From NCBI GenBank assembly GCA_016709145.1, contig JADJEK010000004.1, forward strand, positions 248,001-312,000: a stretch of DNA of 64,000 nt, read 5' to 3'. The DNA comes from Planctomycetota bacterium. GTDB taxonomy: Bacteria; Planctomycetota; B15-G4; JADJEK01. The notes under the pieces are model-generated. The model was not told the origin of the DNA. It saw only the letters and a list, made by a program, of their open reading frames with translations, and did no database searches. The position numbers and the translations under genes were made by a program. Below are positions 36,797 to 45,891 of the stretch, in pieces (within the stretch, counting starts at the first letter, position 1; each line of letters starts with the position of its first letter).

Positions 36797-37451
36797 GGCG
36801 CGCACCCCGGCAAGGCCTGGAATGCGCGAACCGTAGTTCGAGGTCGGACGAGTCGACGTCAGCGCCGCGTCACAACGCAGGCACGCGACGCGCGCGTGAA
36901 TCGGCGAGTGCTCGATGTGGCTCGAGGAAGCGCACGCGGATGAACGCGCGAGTTCGGCGCAGTCAGACTGCGCAGCGCCGAAAAGAGCGAAGGCTGCGCA
37001 GTCAGACTGCGCAGCGCCGAAAAGAGCGAAGGCTGCGCAGTCAGACTGCGCAGCGCCGAAAAGAGCGAAGGCTGCGCAGTCAGACTGCGCAGCGCCGAAA
37101 AGAGCGAAGGCTGCGCAGTCAGACTGCGCAGCGCCGAAAAGAGCGAAGGCTGCGCAGTCAGACTGCGCAGCCTTCGGGAGAGCGCCTCAGCGCGGGGTCT
37201 CCGCACGGGGGCGCCGTGACAAGTCAGCGATCTCGGGCCTGCCCAACTCCATGTGGAAGCAGGTTCACGCCACCCACTTCCGGGCCCTCGACCACCGACC
37301 TCGATCCCCGGCTTGCGCCGAGGGTCATGTCAGCTTTCCTATCCAGCCCCGCAGCGAACCGCGGAGCTGCCACTTCGACGCATGCTGCCGGCGCCAGGTT
37401 CCTGGTACTTTCCACACAAAGCTGCCGCCGGACGGCCCGGAGGAACTCCCG
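36797..37451. other. Long divergent intergenic region containing a palindromic tandem array
   Basis: 655 nt between the divergent VIT-VWA and metallopeptidase-like genes. Outside the 39-bp array (36957-37170) I see no gene and no definite promoter. Frames that cross the array stay open only because its period is a multiple of three. GGAGGA at 37438-37443 belongs to the next gene. Confidence 0.5.
36957..37170. repeat. 39-bp tandem array, each unit with a 21-bp palindrome
   Basis: Five full copies begin at 36957, 36996, 37035, 37074 and 37113, with a partial sixth from 37152. Each contains the perfect dyad CTGCGCAGTC-A-GACTGCGCAG followed by an invariant 18-nt spacer (CGCCGAAAAGAGCGAAGG). Copies look identical. 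Because spacers do not vary this is not CRISPR. The period 39 keeps frames open on both strands, giving AQSDCAAPKRAKA or SLTAQPSLFSALR repeats that are probably not made. Confidence 0.92.
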
Positions 37452-38651
37452 ATGCTTCATGGACTTGCACTCATCCTCGGGGCGCTCGCCGCGGGCTTTC
37501 CGACTGGATTGCCGGTGGTCGGGCCCGCGGCCGTGAGCGTGTGCACTCAGGACGAGCTCTGCCCGACGTGTCACGGCAGCGGTCGACTCGACAACTCGAT
37601 CCAGAACCCCAAGGCCGCGGAATTCGAAGGCAAGGTCATCTACTGCTCGGAGCGCATCGCGCGCGACCCGAAGGGCAAGGGCAGCGCGTTCGTCCCGTGC
37701 GGCGCGAAGTGCCAAGCGCGGACGAAGAACGCCGAAGCGCAGGCCGAGTTCACGAAGTACGAGACCGCGGTCGATGCATGGCTCGCGAACAACGCTTCGA
37801 TCTCGAAGACGCTGAAGCCGCGCACACCGTTCGTGTTCGTGCGCACCGAGCACTTCGACCTGATCTACGGACTGCCGAAGGTCACGCTCGAAACGCGCGA
37901 GACGTTCGACCTGCACGCGGGCGCGCACCTCTACGCCGAGCGACTCGAAACCGCGTATCGCTGGTTCTGCGAGTTGCTGAAGATCGAAGACGCGCAGATG
38001 CGCGTTCTTCGCCACCAAGTCTTCCTGTTCGACGACCTGAAGAGTCTGGTGACGGCCGCACCGCTGTACGCGGAGTTGAGCACCGATCGCGCCGGTCACA
38101 AGATCGGCGATCCCTCGGTGCTCGTGACTTGGCGCGACAAGAACGTGTTCGGCAAGAACGACGCCGCGTTCCACAAGCACATCGTCCATCACCTCACGCA
38201 CATGATCCAAGGCGTGTGGACGCTGAAGGTCTGGCTCGCGGAACGAGCGGGCTGGCTCGACGAAGGGCTCGCGCACGTCGCCGAGATGCGGTTGTTCGCG
38301 GCCGCTGGCAACTCGTGCAACACGGAGAGCGAAGAGCTCGATTACCCCGACGAGAACTGGGAGCCCTCGGTGCTGCGCCAGGTGCTCGCGAACGACACCG
38401 TCGCGTTCGCCAACCTGATGACGAAGAAGTCGCACGAACTGTCGCACGACGAGCACATGGCGGCCTGGTCGTTCACCGACTTCCTGTTGCATCGCGAAGA
38501 CGGCCCGGCCGTGATCCAGCAACTGATGAAGGGCGTCAAAGAGAAGCGCGAGATGCGCGAGGTCTTCCGTGAAGCGACGGGGTTCACGACCGTGAACTTC
38601 GACGATGCGTGGAAGACCTGGGTGAAGGACAACTACTCGCTGAAGCCGTGA
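37452..38651 (+). CDS. Exported protein with a degenerate metallopeptidase-like core
   Basis: A 399-residue protein with an N-terminal export signal (MLHGLALILGALAAGFPTG) and a CPTCHGSGRL motif soon after, a zinc-ribbon- or DnaJ-like knuckle. The centre resembles planctomycete DUF1570/MA-clan proteins, with IVHHLTHMI and, 21 residues later, WLDEGLAHVAE. The expected HExxH reads HHLTH (His246-His250), so the catalytic Glu is His247, although Glu271 remains as a possible third ligand. It is therefore probably a binding or inactive protein. GGAGGA at 37438-37443 supports ATG 37452, which leaves the palindromic array outside the gene. Confidence 0.75.
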   Translation: MLHGLALILGALAAGFPTGLPVVGPAAVSVCTQDELCPTCHGSGRLDNSIQNPKAAEFEGKVIYCSERIARDPKGKGSAFVPCGAKCQARTKNAEAQAEFTKYETAVDAWLANNASISKTLKPRTPFVFVRTEHFDLIYGLPKVTLETRETFDLHAGAHLYAERLETAYRWFCELLKIEDAQMRVLRHQVFLFDDLKSLVTAAPLYAELSTDRAGHKIGDPSVLVTWRDKNVFGKNDAAFHKHIVHHLTHMIQGVWTLKVWLAERAGWLDEGLAHVAEMRLFAAAGNSCNTESEELDYPDENWEPSVLRQVLANDTVAFANLMTKKSHELSHDEHMAAWSFTDFLLHREDGPAVIQQLMKGVKEKREMREVFREATGFTTVNFDDAWKTWVKDNYSLKP

Positions 38652-38870
38652 CCGCGCGCCGGATCGGCACAAGTTGAGCCCGATCGGCCAGCACCGCGAG
38701 TTCCGGAGTGGGTCGGTCGAGTTCGAGCCGGGTTGGGCGTGCGTGTCGACGAACACGGCGATACGAGCAGTTCGGGGTTTGGCCGACCCCGTGTCGCGTT
38801 CGAATCGCGGCCGCGGGCATCCCGCTTGCTGATTCGCCTGGGTCGCCTTGCCGCCCGCGGAGAACGAAGC
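38652..38870. other. Intergenic space before the repeat-domain protein
   Basis: No gene seen. A T-loop-like GTTCGAATC near 38797 is not part of a tRNA. GGAGA just before 38871 is the likely ribosome site. Confidence 0.35.
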
Positions 38871-41800
38871 ATGAGTGCCCCCCGCTCGACCTTGCGCTAC
38901 CTCGTCCTCGGACTCGCCGCGATCGGCGTCCTCGTTTGGCTGGCATCCGTACTGACGCGCGACGAGTCCACGGCCGACGTCGTCGAGGCCCCGGCGCAAG
39001 CAACCAGCGCCGCCGCGACTCCGCCCGACGCCGAGACGCCGGTCGCGCCGAGTCCGACCCGCTCGATCACGACCACCGACGCTCCACTGGCCGGGCCGCG
39101 AATCATCGCGCGCGGTCGCGTCGTCGAGCAGACGGTGCGCGGCCCGCAGCCGCTCACGCAGGGCACGGTGTCGCTGCGACGTGGCCCGCCGTCGATGACG
39201 CCGCGCGCGGCGCTCGCGCGCCAACCGCAATTCGAGGGTCAAGACGCGCTGCTGGCGACGGCGCCGATCGCGGGCGATGGCACGTTCACGCTCGAGGGGG
39301 CTACGCTCACGGGGTTCCTCCACATCGACGACCCGCTCCTCGCGTGCGAGAACCTCGTGCGCGTCGACGTCGCCGATGCCGAACTCCCAGCGCTCGTCGT
39401 GGTCGCCGCAGGGCGCATCCGCGGTCGCATCGTCGACGCGAGCGGCGCGGGAGTCGGCGGAATCGGCTTCAAGGTTTCGCCGACGTCCGATCCTCGCAAC
39501 GACCTCCAGACCCTGTTGTTGACCGGCGCGCGATACGGCGACTTCCGAGGTACCAGCGCGGACGACGGTTCGTTCGACGTTCCTTCGGTGCCGACCGGCA
39601 CGCGCTGGAGCATCAAGACGCAGAGCGACGCGTACGCCCCCACCGAAGTCGTGGTGCAGCTCGAACCCGGGCAGACCAAGTCGATCGAGCTGAGCTTGCT
39701 GCGAGGCGCATTCCTCAGCGGTCGCGTCGTCGGCGCAGGCAAGCCCGTCGCTGGCGCGCGCGTCGACGTGCGTTCGACCGCGATCGCGATCGAAGCCACT
39801 TCGTTCGGCTCGCCGCCGCGCAGCTCACGCCAGACCACGACCGCACCCGATGGCACGTTCCGTTTCGAGGGCTTGTTGCCCGGCCGTGTGCGACTCGAGG
39901 TGGACTCCGACCAGTTCGCGCCGAATCACGTTCCCGGCTTCGACCTCGCGTTGCCCGGACTCGCGCTCGCCGCCGACATCGTGCTCGAGGACGGACCGCG
40001 CATCCGCGGGCGCGTGCTCGACGACGCCGAGGCGCCCGTCGCGGGCGCGCGCGTCGGCTTCTTCAAGCCGATTCCGTTCGTCCAATCCGAGTTGGTCTTC
40101 ACGCCCGATGCCGCGCGTGACATGGGCGGCGTCGTGACGACCGCGGATGCGGACGGTTGGTTCGAGTCGCCGCCGCTGCCGAGCTCCGGCACCTGCGACG
40201 TCGTCGCCAATTCACGCGAGCACGCGGTGGGCGCCGCGCACGCCGTGAAATCCGGATCGAGCGGGACGGTCGTCCACGTCGCGCGCTTCGGCTCGTGCGC
40301 GGGGATCGTCGAGAGCGCGACCGATGGCGAGCCGGTCCGCCGCTTCAGCGCCACGGTCGCTTCGGCGGAAGCCGCGTCGATGTTCGGCGTTCCGAACACG
40401 AGTCAGCCGCAACCGCTGTCGTTCGTGCATGGAGACGACGGCGCCTTCGCGTTCGATCGATTGAAGCCCGGCTCGTATCGCGTCGACGTGGTCGCCGACG
40501 GCTTCGCACGCGGGTCGAGCGCCACGTTCGCGATCGAGCCCGGGAAGCGCACGGGCGGCGTGCTCGTGCGTCTGGTGCGCGAAGCGTCGATCCGCGGTGT
40601 CGTCGTCGACGGCAGCACCGGCAATCCCGTCGCCGGCGCGCGCATCGGACGATCGCGCAGCGTGGTCGGCATGCAATTCGATCCGCTCGCGTCCCACCAA
40701 TCGGCGACGACCGACGCACTCGGTCGCTTCGCGATGCGCGGACTCGCGGCAGGCACGATCACGCTCGCCGCGCACGCGGACCACTTCGCGCCGGCCACGA
40801 GCAGCGCGATCGCGCTGGCCGAAGGCGAGGCACGCGAAGGCGTCACGATCACTCTGGTCCGCGGCGCCGTGATCCTGGGCTTCGTCGGCTCTCCCGACGG
40901 AGTCCCCGAAGCCGGCGCTCTGGTGACGTGCCAGCAACTCGGTTCGTTCGTGCCCGCGACGACGATCGCGGGCTCGGACGGTCGCTATCGCATCGAAGGC
41001 CTCGCGGCCGGCTCGTACACGGTGACCAAACTCGGCGCGATCTCCGACGAAGGCGGCGAGAACGCGATGAGCGCGCTGTTCTCGAAGATGTCGACGCGCA
41101 GCGCTCGCGTGAACGCGGGTGAAGAGACGACGGTCGACTTCATCAGTGGCACCAGCAACGGACCGACGCTGGTCGGGCGCGTGACCGAGGGCGGCGAGCC
41201 GCTCCAAGGCGCGTTCCTCACGTTCACGCCCGACGAGGTCGACGCGGCGGCCGAAACCACCGGCAGCCTCGGCGGCATGCGCCTGGTCTCCAGCGACTCG
41301 GACGGGATGTTCCGCATCGAGGGCCTTACTCCCGGCGATTGGTCGGTCACGGTCCAGTCGGGCTCGAGCCTGTCGGACACCGCGCGCCAGTCGTTCGAGT
41401 TCACGCTGTCGAACCTGCCCGAGCAGCGTCAAGACTTCGATCTACAAGCGACCGGCATCGAGGGCCTGGTGCGCTCGCAGAACGACAAGAAGCCGCTGAG
41501 CGGAGTCCGCGTGCGCGTCGACGCGACCGACGCGAAGATCAAACTCGACGCCTTCGTGGGCGCGACGGGCTCGAGTCGCGTCGCCGATCTGTTCACCGAT
41601 CAAGACGGTCGCTTCATCGCGCGTGGGCTCTCCGCCGGTCGCTATCGCGTGTCGGCCGGGGGGCCCGGTTTCTTCGGCTTCGGCGGGACCGGATACGCGG
41701 CGTCGGAGCCGCGCGAGGTCGACGTGAAAGAAGGTCAACGCACGCACGGTGTGGACTTCGATCTCGAACCCGGCGGTGCGGTGCACGGCACGGTCACCGG

Positions 41801-42305
41801 CCCCGACGGTGCGCCGATCGCGGGAGCGTCGATCTTCGTCGTCGATGCCAACGCGTCGATCGAGCCGTTCGCGCAGATGATGACCGAGACCACTGGCGCG
41901 TTCGAGGTCACGGGCCTCGCGTCGGGAACGCACGTGGTGATCGCGCGCGCATCCGGCTACGCGCCGGCGATCGAGCACGGGGTGCGCGTCCGCGCCGAAG
42001 AGAAGACCGAAGTGGCACTGCGCGTGACCGCGGGGGCGAATCTCACGGTCGTCGTGAGCGACGCTGCCGGAGCGACGCTCACGGGAGCCAAGGTGACGCT
42101 GACCGATCCGTCGGGCCTTGCGCTGAACCAGTATCTCGGTCTCGACGAGATCATGAAGAAGCTCGGCGAGAGCTCGAGCACGCACGATCTCGGCGCACTG
42201 GCCGCCGGCAGTTACACGCTCGTCGTCGCCAAGGATGGCAAGACGGCGACGACGTCCGTCCAACACGGCGCGCAGGCACAGACGGTCACGATCGCGTTGC
42301 CGTGA
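38871..42305 (+). CDS. Large membrane-anchored carboxypeptidase-regulatory-repeat protein
   Basis: A 1144-residue protein with a short N-terminal transmembrane anchor (LRYLVLGLAAIGVLVWLAS near 9-27), then a Thr/Pro/Ala linker. About ten tandem carboxypeptidase-regulatory-like (CarboxypepD_reg) or transthyretin-like beta-sandwich repeats follow. Each has the pattern G-x-V-x-x-x-x-G-x-P-V-x-G-A-x-V, for example LSGRVVGAGKPVAGARVDVR, RGRVLDDAEAPVAGARVGF and IRGVVVDGSTGNPVAGARIG, ending with an FRIEGLTPG-type strand. No enzyme domain is present. Likely an extracytoplasmic adhesion or structural protein. ATG 38871 follows GGAGA; the frame is open further upstream without homology. Confidence 0.85.
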   Translation: MSAPRSTLRYLVLGLAAIGVLVWLASVLTRDESTADVVEAPAQATSAAATPPDAETPVAPSPTRSITTTDAPLAGPRIIARGRVVEQTVRGPQPLTQGTVSLRRGPPSMTPRAALARQPQFEGQDALLATAPIAGDGTFTLEGATLTGFLHIDDPLLACENLVRVDVADAELPALVVVAAGRIRGRIVDASGAGVGGIGFKVSPTSDPRNDLQTLLLTGARYGDFRGTSADDGSFDVPSVPTGTRWSIKTQSDAYAPTEVVVQLEPGQTKSIELSLLRGAFLSGRVVGAGKPVAGARVDVRSTAIAIEATSFGSPPRSSRQTTTAPDGTFRFEGLLPGRVRLEVDSDQFAPNHVPGFDLALPGLALAADIVLEDGPRIRGRVLDDAEAPVAGARVGFFKPIPFVQSELVFTPDAARDMGGVVTTADADGWFESPPLPSSGTCDVVANSREHAVGAAHAVKSGSSGTVVHVARFGSCAGIVESATDGEPVRRFSATVASAEAASMFGVPNTSQPQPLSFVHGDDGAFAFDRLKPGSYRVDVVADGFARGSSATFAIEPGKRTGGVLVRLVREASIRGVVVDGSTGNPVAGARIGRSRSVVGMQFDPLASHQSATTDALGRFAMRGLAAGTITLAAHADHFAPATSSAIALAEGEAREGVTITLVRGAVILGFVGSPDGVPEAGALVTCQQLGSFVPATTIAGSDGRYRIEGLAAGSYTVTKLGAISDEGGENAMSALFSKMSTRSARVNAGEETTVDFISGTSNGPTLVGRVTEGGEPLQGAFLTFTPDEVDAAAETTGSLGGMRLVSSDSDGMFRIEGLTPGDWSVTVQSGSSLSDTARQSFEFTLSNLPEQRQDFDLQATGIEGLVRSQNDKKPLSGVRVRVDATDAKIKLDAFVGATGSSRVADLFTDQDGRFIARGLSAGRYRVSAGGPGFFGFGGTGYAASEPREVDVKEGQRTHGVDFDLEPGGAVHGTVTGPDGAPIAGASIFVVDANASIEPFAQMMTETTGAFEVTGLASGTHVVIARASGYAPAIEHGVRVRAEEKTEVALRVTAGANLTVVVSDAAGATLTGAKVTLTDPSGLALNQYLGLDEIMKKLGESSSTHDLGALAAGSYTLVVAKDGKTATTSVQHGAQAQTVTIALP

Positions 42306-42399
42306 TCGGATCGACGGGGACGCGCAAAGCCCGCGGCGGAACCGCGATCGGAACCGGGACCGCCGCAGCGCTGCGCGCGCGAAGGCCCCGGGGAGCGGA

Positions 42400-42912
42400 T
42401 CAGGGCTTCGCGTCCTTGAACAGATCGTCGAGCGCGCGGTCCACGTTCGTGCCGTAAGCCGGGTCGATCTCGGAACTCGCCGTTGCGCCCGCCTTCGACT
42501 TCGCGAACAGTTCGCCGAGCTTGCGCACGGCGTCCGACGTGTACAGGCGCACCATGCCGAGCGTCGTCGAATCGTCGAACAGCACGGTCAGGATCGCGCG
42601 ACCACCGACCAGCGAGAGCTGGATGTTGTCGCGCTCGCCTTGGTGGAACAGCGCGGAGAACTCTTGTTCGCCGAGCAGCTTCGCCATCGCCTTGGTCGCG
42701 GCGAACGAACCGGCGACGAGCGCCGAGATCGTGTCCGGATCGACGTTGCCGGCTTCGCCGACGTGCGTGATCAGGTGGCCGTCGCGATCGATCAGGTACG
42801 CGCTACGCGCACCGGCTCGGCGCAGGAACTCGCCGAGCACGCGATCGATCTGGTCCATGTTGTCGGCGTAGTAGACGAGTCGGCTCTCGCGCAGGCCATG
42901 GTCGGTCGTCAT
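42400..42912 (-). CDS. Roadblock/LC7 domain protein (MglB-like)
   Basis: A 170-residue roadblock protein of the MglB type: MDQIDRVLGEFLRRAGARSA near 19-38, AYLIDRDGHLITHVGEAGNVD near 38-58, ISALVAGSFAATKAMAKLLG and ILTVLFDDSTTLGMVRLY. MglB proteins act as GTPase-activating partners of MglA. It is last in a minus-strand cluster, 31 nt after a MglA-like gene. The C-terminal 35 residues are a charged tail. Confidence 0.86.
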   Translation of the reverse strand: MTTDHGLRESRLVYYADNMDQIDRVLGEFLRRAGARSAYLIDRDGHLITHVGEAGNVDPDTISALVAGSFAATKAMAKLLGEQEFSALFHQGERDNIQLSLVGGRAILTVLFDDSTTLGMVRLYTSDAVRKLGELFAKSKAGATASSEIDPAYGTNVDRALDDLFKDAKP

Positions 42913-42943
42913 GGGCGTGCCGTCCCGGGATCCGGGACGCCTT

Positions 42944-44194
42944 TCACTTCAGGAAGAAGAATGCGAGCGCGGCGCCGAGCGCCACCGCCACCACCGCGAT
43001 CACCGCGACCACGGCCGAGTTCTTGTTCGACGTCGAGCCCGCCGTCGGGCCGAGCTTGCCGCCGATCACCTTCACTTCGCGCCGGAAGACGTCGTCCATA
43101 CGCGCACTGCTGCGAGCGTCGGACGCACTCACCGTCTTCTTCATGAGGTCGGAGACGTCTTGCGTCGAGCCGGACTCGCTCTGGCGCGGCGCCTCGACGG
43201 CGGCCGCCGGAGCCGAGCGCGACGGTTCGGGAGCGCGCGACGGCGCACTCGTCGCCGCCGCCAGCGCTGGCCGTGGAGTCGACGGCGCTGCGGGCGGCGG
43301 AGTCTCGTTGCGTTCGATGCTGAGACCGCCGGCCGCGGACGGCGCCTTCGCGGCCGCGACCATCGAGGGGCGCGCGTCGGGCCGGGCCGGGGGCGGACCC
43401 GCGGACGCCGCGGTCGTTGCCGCGGGCTTCACGCCGGAACCGATGTTGTTGCGTTCGATCTGCAGCCCACCGCTGGCAGCCACCGCCGGCGCGGGAGTCG
43501 CTGGCGCCGCCGGCTTCTGAGCCGGAGCGGCGGCCGCCACGGGCTTGGCCGCCGGCGCGCTCTTCGCGGTCGGCGCCTTGACCGGATCGGGACCTTGCGA
43601 CATGCCGCCGTCGGTCGAGTTGATGCTCGCGAGCACGATCTTCGACAGCGCCTTCAGCGTCTGGAACACGCCTTCGCCGCGCGAAGCGATGCCCTCGAAC
43701 GCTGGAGCGCCGACGACGTTCAGTTCCTTCGCCAGCTCCTCGGGCGACATCGCGTCGGGCATGTCGCGCTTGTTCCACTGGAACACGACCGGGAACTTGC
43801 CGAACTCCTTGCCCATCTCGGCAAGGTTCTCGCGCAGGTTGTCGAGCGAGACCTTGTTGTCCTCGAGCTTCGCGCGCGACGAATCGGCCACGAAGATCAC
43901 GCCGTCGGCGCCGAGCAACACGAGCTTGCGCGTCGAGTTGTAGTAGACCTGGCCCGGCACGGTGTAGAGGTGGAACTTGGTCTTCATGCCCGCGATCTCG
44001 CCGAGATCGAGCGGCATGAAGTCGAAGAACAACGTGCGGTCGCCGTCGGTCGAGATCGACGTCAACTCACCCTTGTGCGCGTCGGGCGTCTTGGCGTGGA
44101 CCATCTCGAGGTTCGTCGTCTTGCCCGACAACCCCGGTCCGTAATAGACGAGCTTGCAGTTGATCTCTTTGCGCGCGAAGTTGATCTGAACCAT
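42944..44194 (-). CDS. MglA-like small GTPase with C-terminal membrane anchor
   Basis: A 416-residue Ras-like GTPase of the MglA family. The P-loop is GPGLSGKT at 19-26, a TVPGQVYYNSTRKLVLLGAD segment is switch II, and WNKRD is the base-binding motif. After about residue 200 comes a long Ala/Pro/Ser-rich linker holding the motif GGL-[QS]-IERN twice. The protein ends in a hydrophobic helix (VVAVIAVVAVALGAALAFFFLK in part) that would tail-anchor it. MglA GTPases set cell polarity in myxobacteria and act with roadblock partners, which are encoded on both sides here. The tail anchor is unusual for MglA. Confidence 0.88.
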   Translation of the reverse strand: MVQINFARKEINCKLVYYGPGLSGKTTNLEMVHAKTPDAHKGELTSISTDGDRTLFFDFMPLDLGEIAGMKTKFHLYTVPGQVYYNSTRKLVLLGADGVIFVADSSRAKLEDNKVSLDNLRENLAEMGKEFGKFPVVFQWNKRDMPDAMSPEELAKELNVVGAPAFEGIASRGEGVFQTLKALSKIVLASINSTDGGMSQGPDPVKAPTAKSAPAAKPVAAAAPAQKPAAPATPAPAVAASGGLQIERNNIGSGVKPAATTAASAGPPPARPDARPSMVAAAKAPSAAGGLSIERNETPPPAAPSTPRPALAAATSAPSRAPEPSRSAPAAAVEAPRQSESGSTQDVSDLMKKTVSASDARSSARMDDVFRREVKVIGGKLGPTAGSTSNKNSAVVAVIAVVAVALGAALAFFFLK

Positions 44195-44218
44195 GGTGCG
44201 GGCTCCGGAGACTGTGCG

Positions 44219-44578
44219 TCACATCGGGTGATCGAGTCGGGACATCGCGATCATCTGCCGGGCCGGGCCGGCGATCTCGAGCAACGTGAGGTCGAGGTCG
44301 AGCTGGGGCTCGGTGACGACGACGAGCACGAGCTCGTCGATCGGCACGAACACGAACCGACCGAACGCGGCGGTCAACGTCAGGCGTTGGATGCGGCCGA
44401 GACCGAGCTCGGCGGCGGACTTCATCGCGCGCAGGACCGACGCCGACGCCAACGCGGCGACCGAATCGGGATCGAGGGAACCGCCGAGGTCCGACGCCGC
44501 GACGACTCCGTCGCCCGTCATGACCAGCGCGCCCTTCACACCCACACGCTCTTTCAAGTTCTCGATGATGCGCTTCAT
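44219..44578 (-). CDS. Small roadblock/LC7 domain protein
   Basis: A 119-residue single-domain roadblock protein: MKRIIENLKERVGVKGALVM at the start, TGDGVVAASDLGGSLDPDSV, ASASVLRAMKSAAELGLGRI and FVFVPIDELVLVVVTEP. It begins at ATG 44578, 2 nt after the TPR gene stop, and lies 24 nt before the MglA-like gene. Probably a regulatory partner of that GTPase. Confidence 0.86.
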   Translation of the reverse strand: MKRIIENLKERVGVKGALVMTGDGVVAASDLGGSLDPDSVAALASASVLRAMKSAAELGLGRIQRLTLTAAFGRFVFVPIDELVLVVVTEPQLDLDLTLLEIAGPARQMIAMSRLDHPM

Positions 44579-44580
44579 GT

Positions 44581-45717
44581 TCACGCCCTCACCACGCGCT
44601 CCAGCGCGTCGCGAGTCGCGACCGCACTGCCTTCGACGTCGTGGTCGCGACCGACCAACACACCCATGAACGTGCCGCGCTTCAGCTCGAGGATGCAGGT
44701 CGAATCGGCGCCCTCGACCACGAGGCGGGCCGGTGCTCCGAGATCCATACCGCGCGCCGCTCGATCGCAGAGATCGGCGAGATCGCGCATGACGTTGCTG
44801 CGCTCGCGCAGACCGTCGTCGCATTCGGTGACGAGGTCGTGCGACTCCACGCTCGGTCGCGATTGCGCGCCGAACACGACGCACGACGCGCCGGTGGTCT
44901 CTCGCAGACGCTGGACTTCCGCGGTCGGCGCTTGCAGCGGCATCGTGATCGATGCGCCTTCGGCGCGCTCCACGTTGCGTGCGGCGCCGAACGAGCGCGC
45001 GATCTCGATCTGGAGCACCAAGGACTCGAACGTCTCATCAGCAGGATCGGCGCTTCCGGCTTCGGCGTTCGACTCGGCCTGTCGATGGTCGATCTCGCGC
45101 AACAGTCGACGCGCCCGCTCGTGTTCCGGAGCCAACGCCAACGTGCGATCGGCGCAAGCACGCGCCGGAGCCCACGCACCGACCAATGCGAACAGCTCCG
45201 CCAGCAGATAGTGCGGCTTGATCGCGTCGGCGTCGGCGAGGGCAGCGCGATCGAACCACGACTTCGCGGCAATGGCGTCACTGGCCTTCAGGCTGTCGCG
45301 ATAGCGCTCGAGCCGCATGGCGCCGAGTTGCACCAGCGCGGAGCATTGCTCGCCGTGGCGCTTCAGCAGATCCTCGAGCGTCGCGGCGCACGAGTCGTCG
45401 CGCTGCAGAGCGCGGTACGCGTCGGCCAACTCGAGGTAGGCCTGCGCGGTCGGCGCGTTCTTCAGCGCTTCCTTGGCGTCGCGCACTCGCCGCTCGCCTT
45501 CGACCGACGTCATGCGCGCTTGGAGCCTGCGGATCTCCTGGGCGTCGGGGAACACGGAGCAGCCGAACTCGAGCACCTCTTGCGCCGCGGCGTGGTCGCC
45601 GAGCGTGAGGTAGCCGAGCACGCATTCCGCGATGCCGTGCGGGAGTGGTTCCTTCTCGAGACTCTTGCGGAGCCGACCGAGTCGGAAGCGCTCTTTCGAC
45701 AGCGACAACAATCCCAT
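44581..45717 (-). CDS. TPR protein with roadblock-like C-terminal region
   Basis: A 378-residue soluble protein. The first two thirds are tetratricopeptide-like helix pairs (for example AQAYLELADAYRALQRDDSC and AIKPHYLLAELFALVGAWAPARACADRTLALAPE, in parts). The last 110 residues (SCVVFGAQSRPSVESHDLVT, then LVVEGADSTCILELKRGTFM, in parts) look like a divergent roadblock or profilin-like fold. Located between the DUF4388 protein and the small roadblock gene, it may be a scaffold for the GTPase module. GAGGAA precedes ATG 45717. Confidence 0.78.
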   Translation of the reverse strand: MGLLSLSKERFRLGRLRKSLEKEPLPHGIAECVLGYLTLGDHAAAQEVLEFGCSVFPDAQEIRRLQARMTSVEGERRVRDAKEALKNAPTAQAYLELADAYRALQRDDSCAATLEDLLKRHGEQCSALVQLGAMRLERYRDSLKASDAIAAKSWFDRAALADADAIKPHYLLAELFALVGAWAPARACADRTLALAPEHERARRLLREIDHRQAESNAEAGSADPADETFESLVLQIEIARSFGAARNVERAEGASITMPLQAPTAEVQRLRETTGASCVVFGAQSRPSVESHDLVTECDDGLRERSNVMRDLADLCDRAARGMDLGAPARLVVEGADSTCILELKRGTFMGVLVGRDHDVEGSAVATRDALERVVRA

Positions 45718-45891
45718 GCGACGATTCCTCGTGGGTGGAGCGCCAGGAGCGAGCGCCAGAACCCAGGTCCGTTATCGGCAATTCCCCGGACGACCCTGAG
45801 TCATGAACGAGGATGGCGCGAGCGACTGCAGGACTCGGTGTGCGAGGTCGGGCGATGCGCACCGACCCGAGCGGGGCGCCGCGCAGCGGAC

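Noticed and set aside
36957..37170. CRISPR array
   Set aside because: Repeats and spacers are all identical between units, and no cas gene is in the window.
36915..37451. In-frame extension fusing 13-residue repeats to the metallopeptidase-like protein
   Set aside because: The array is open only because its period is 39; a strong ribosome site and signal peptide mark ATG 37452.
38770..38830. tRNA-like T arm (GTTCGAATC)
   Set aside because: No matching acceptor, D or anticodon stems upstream.
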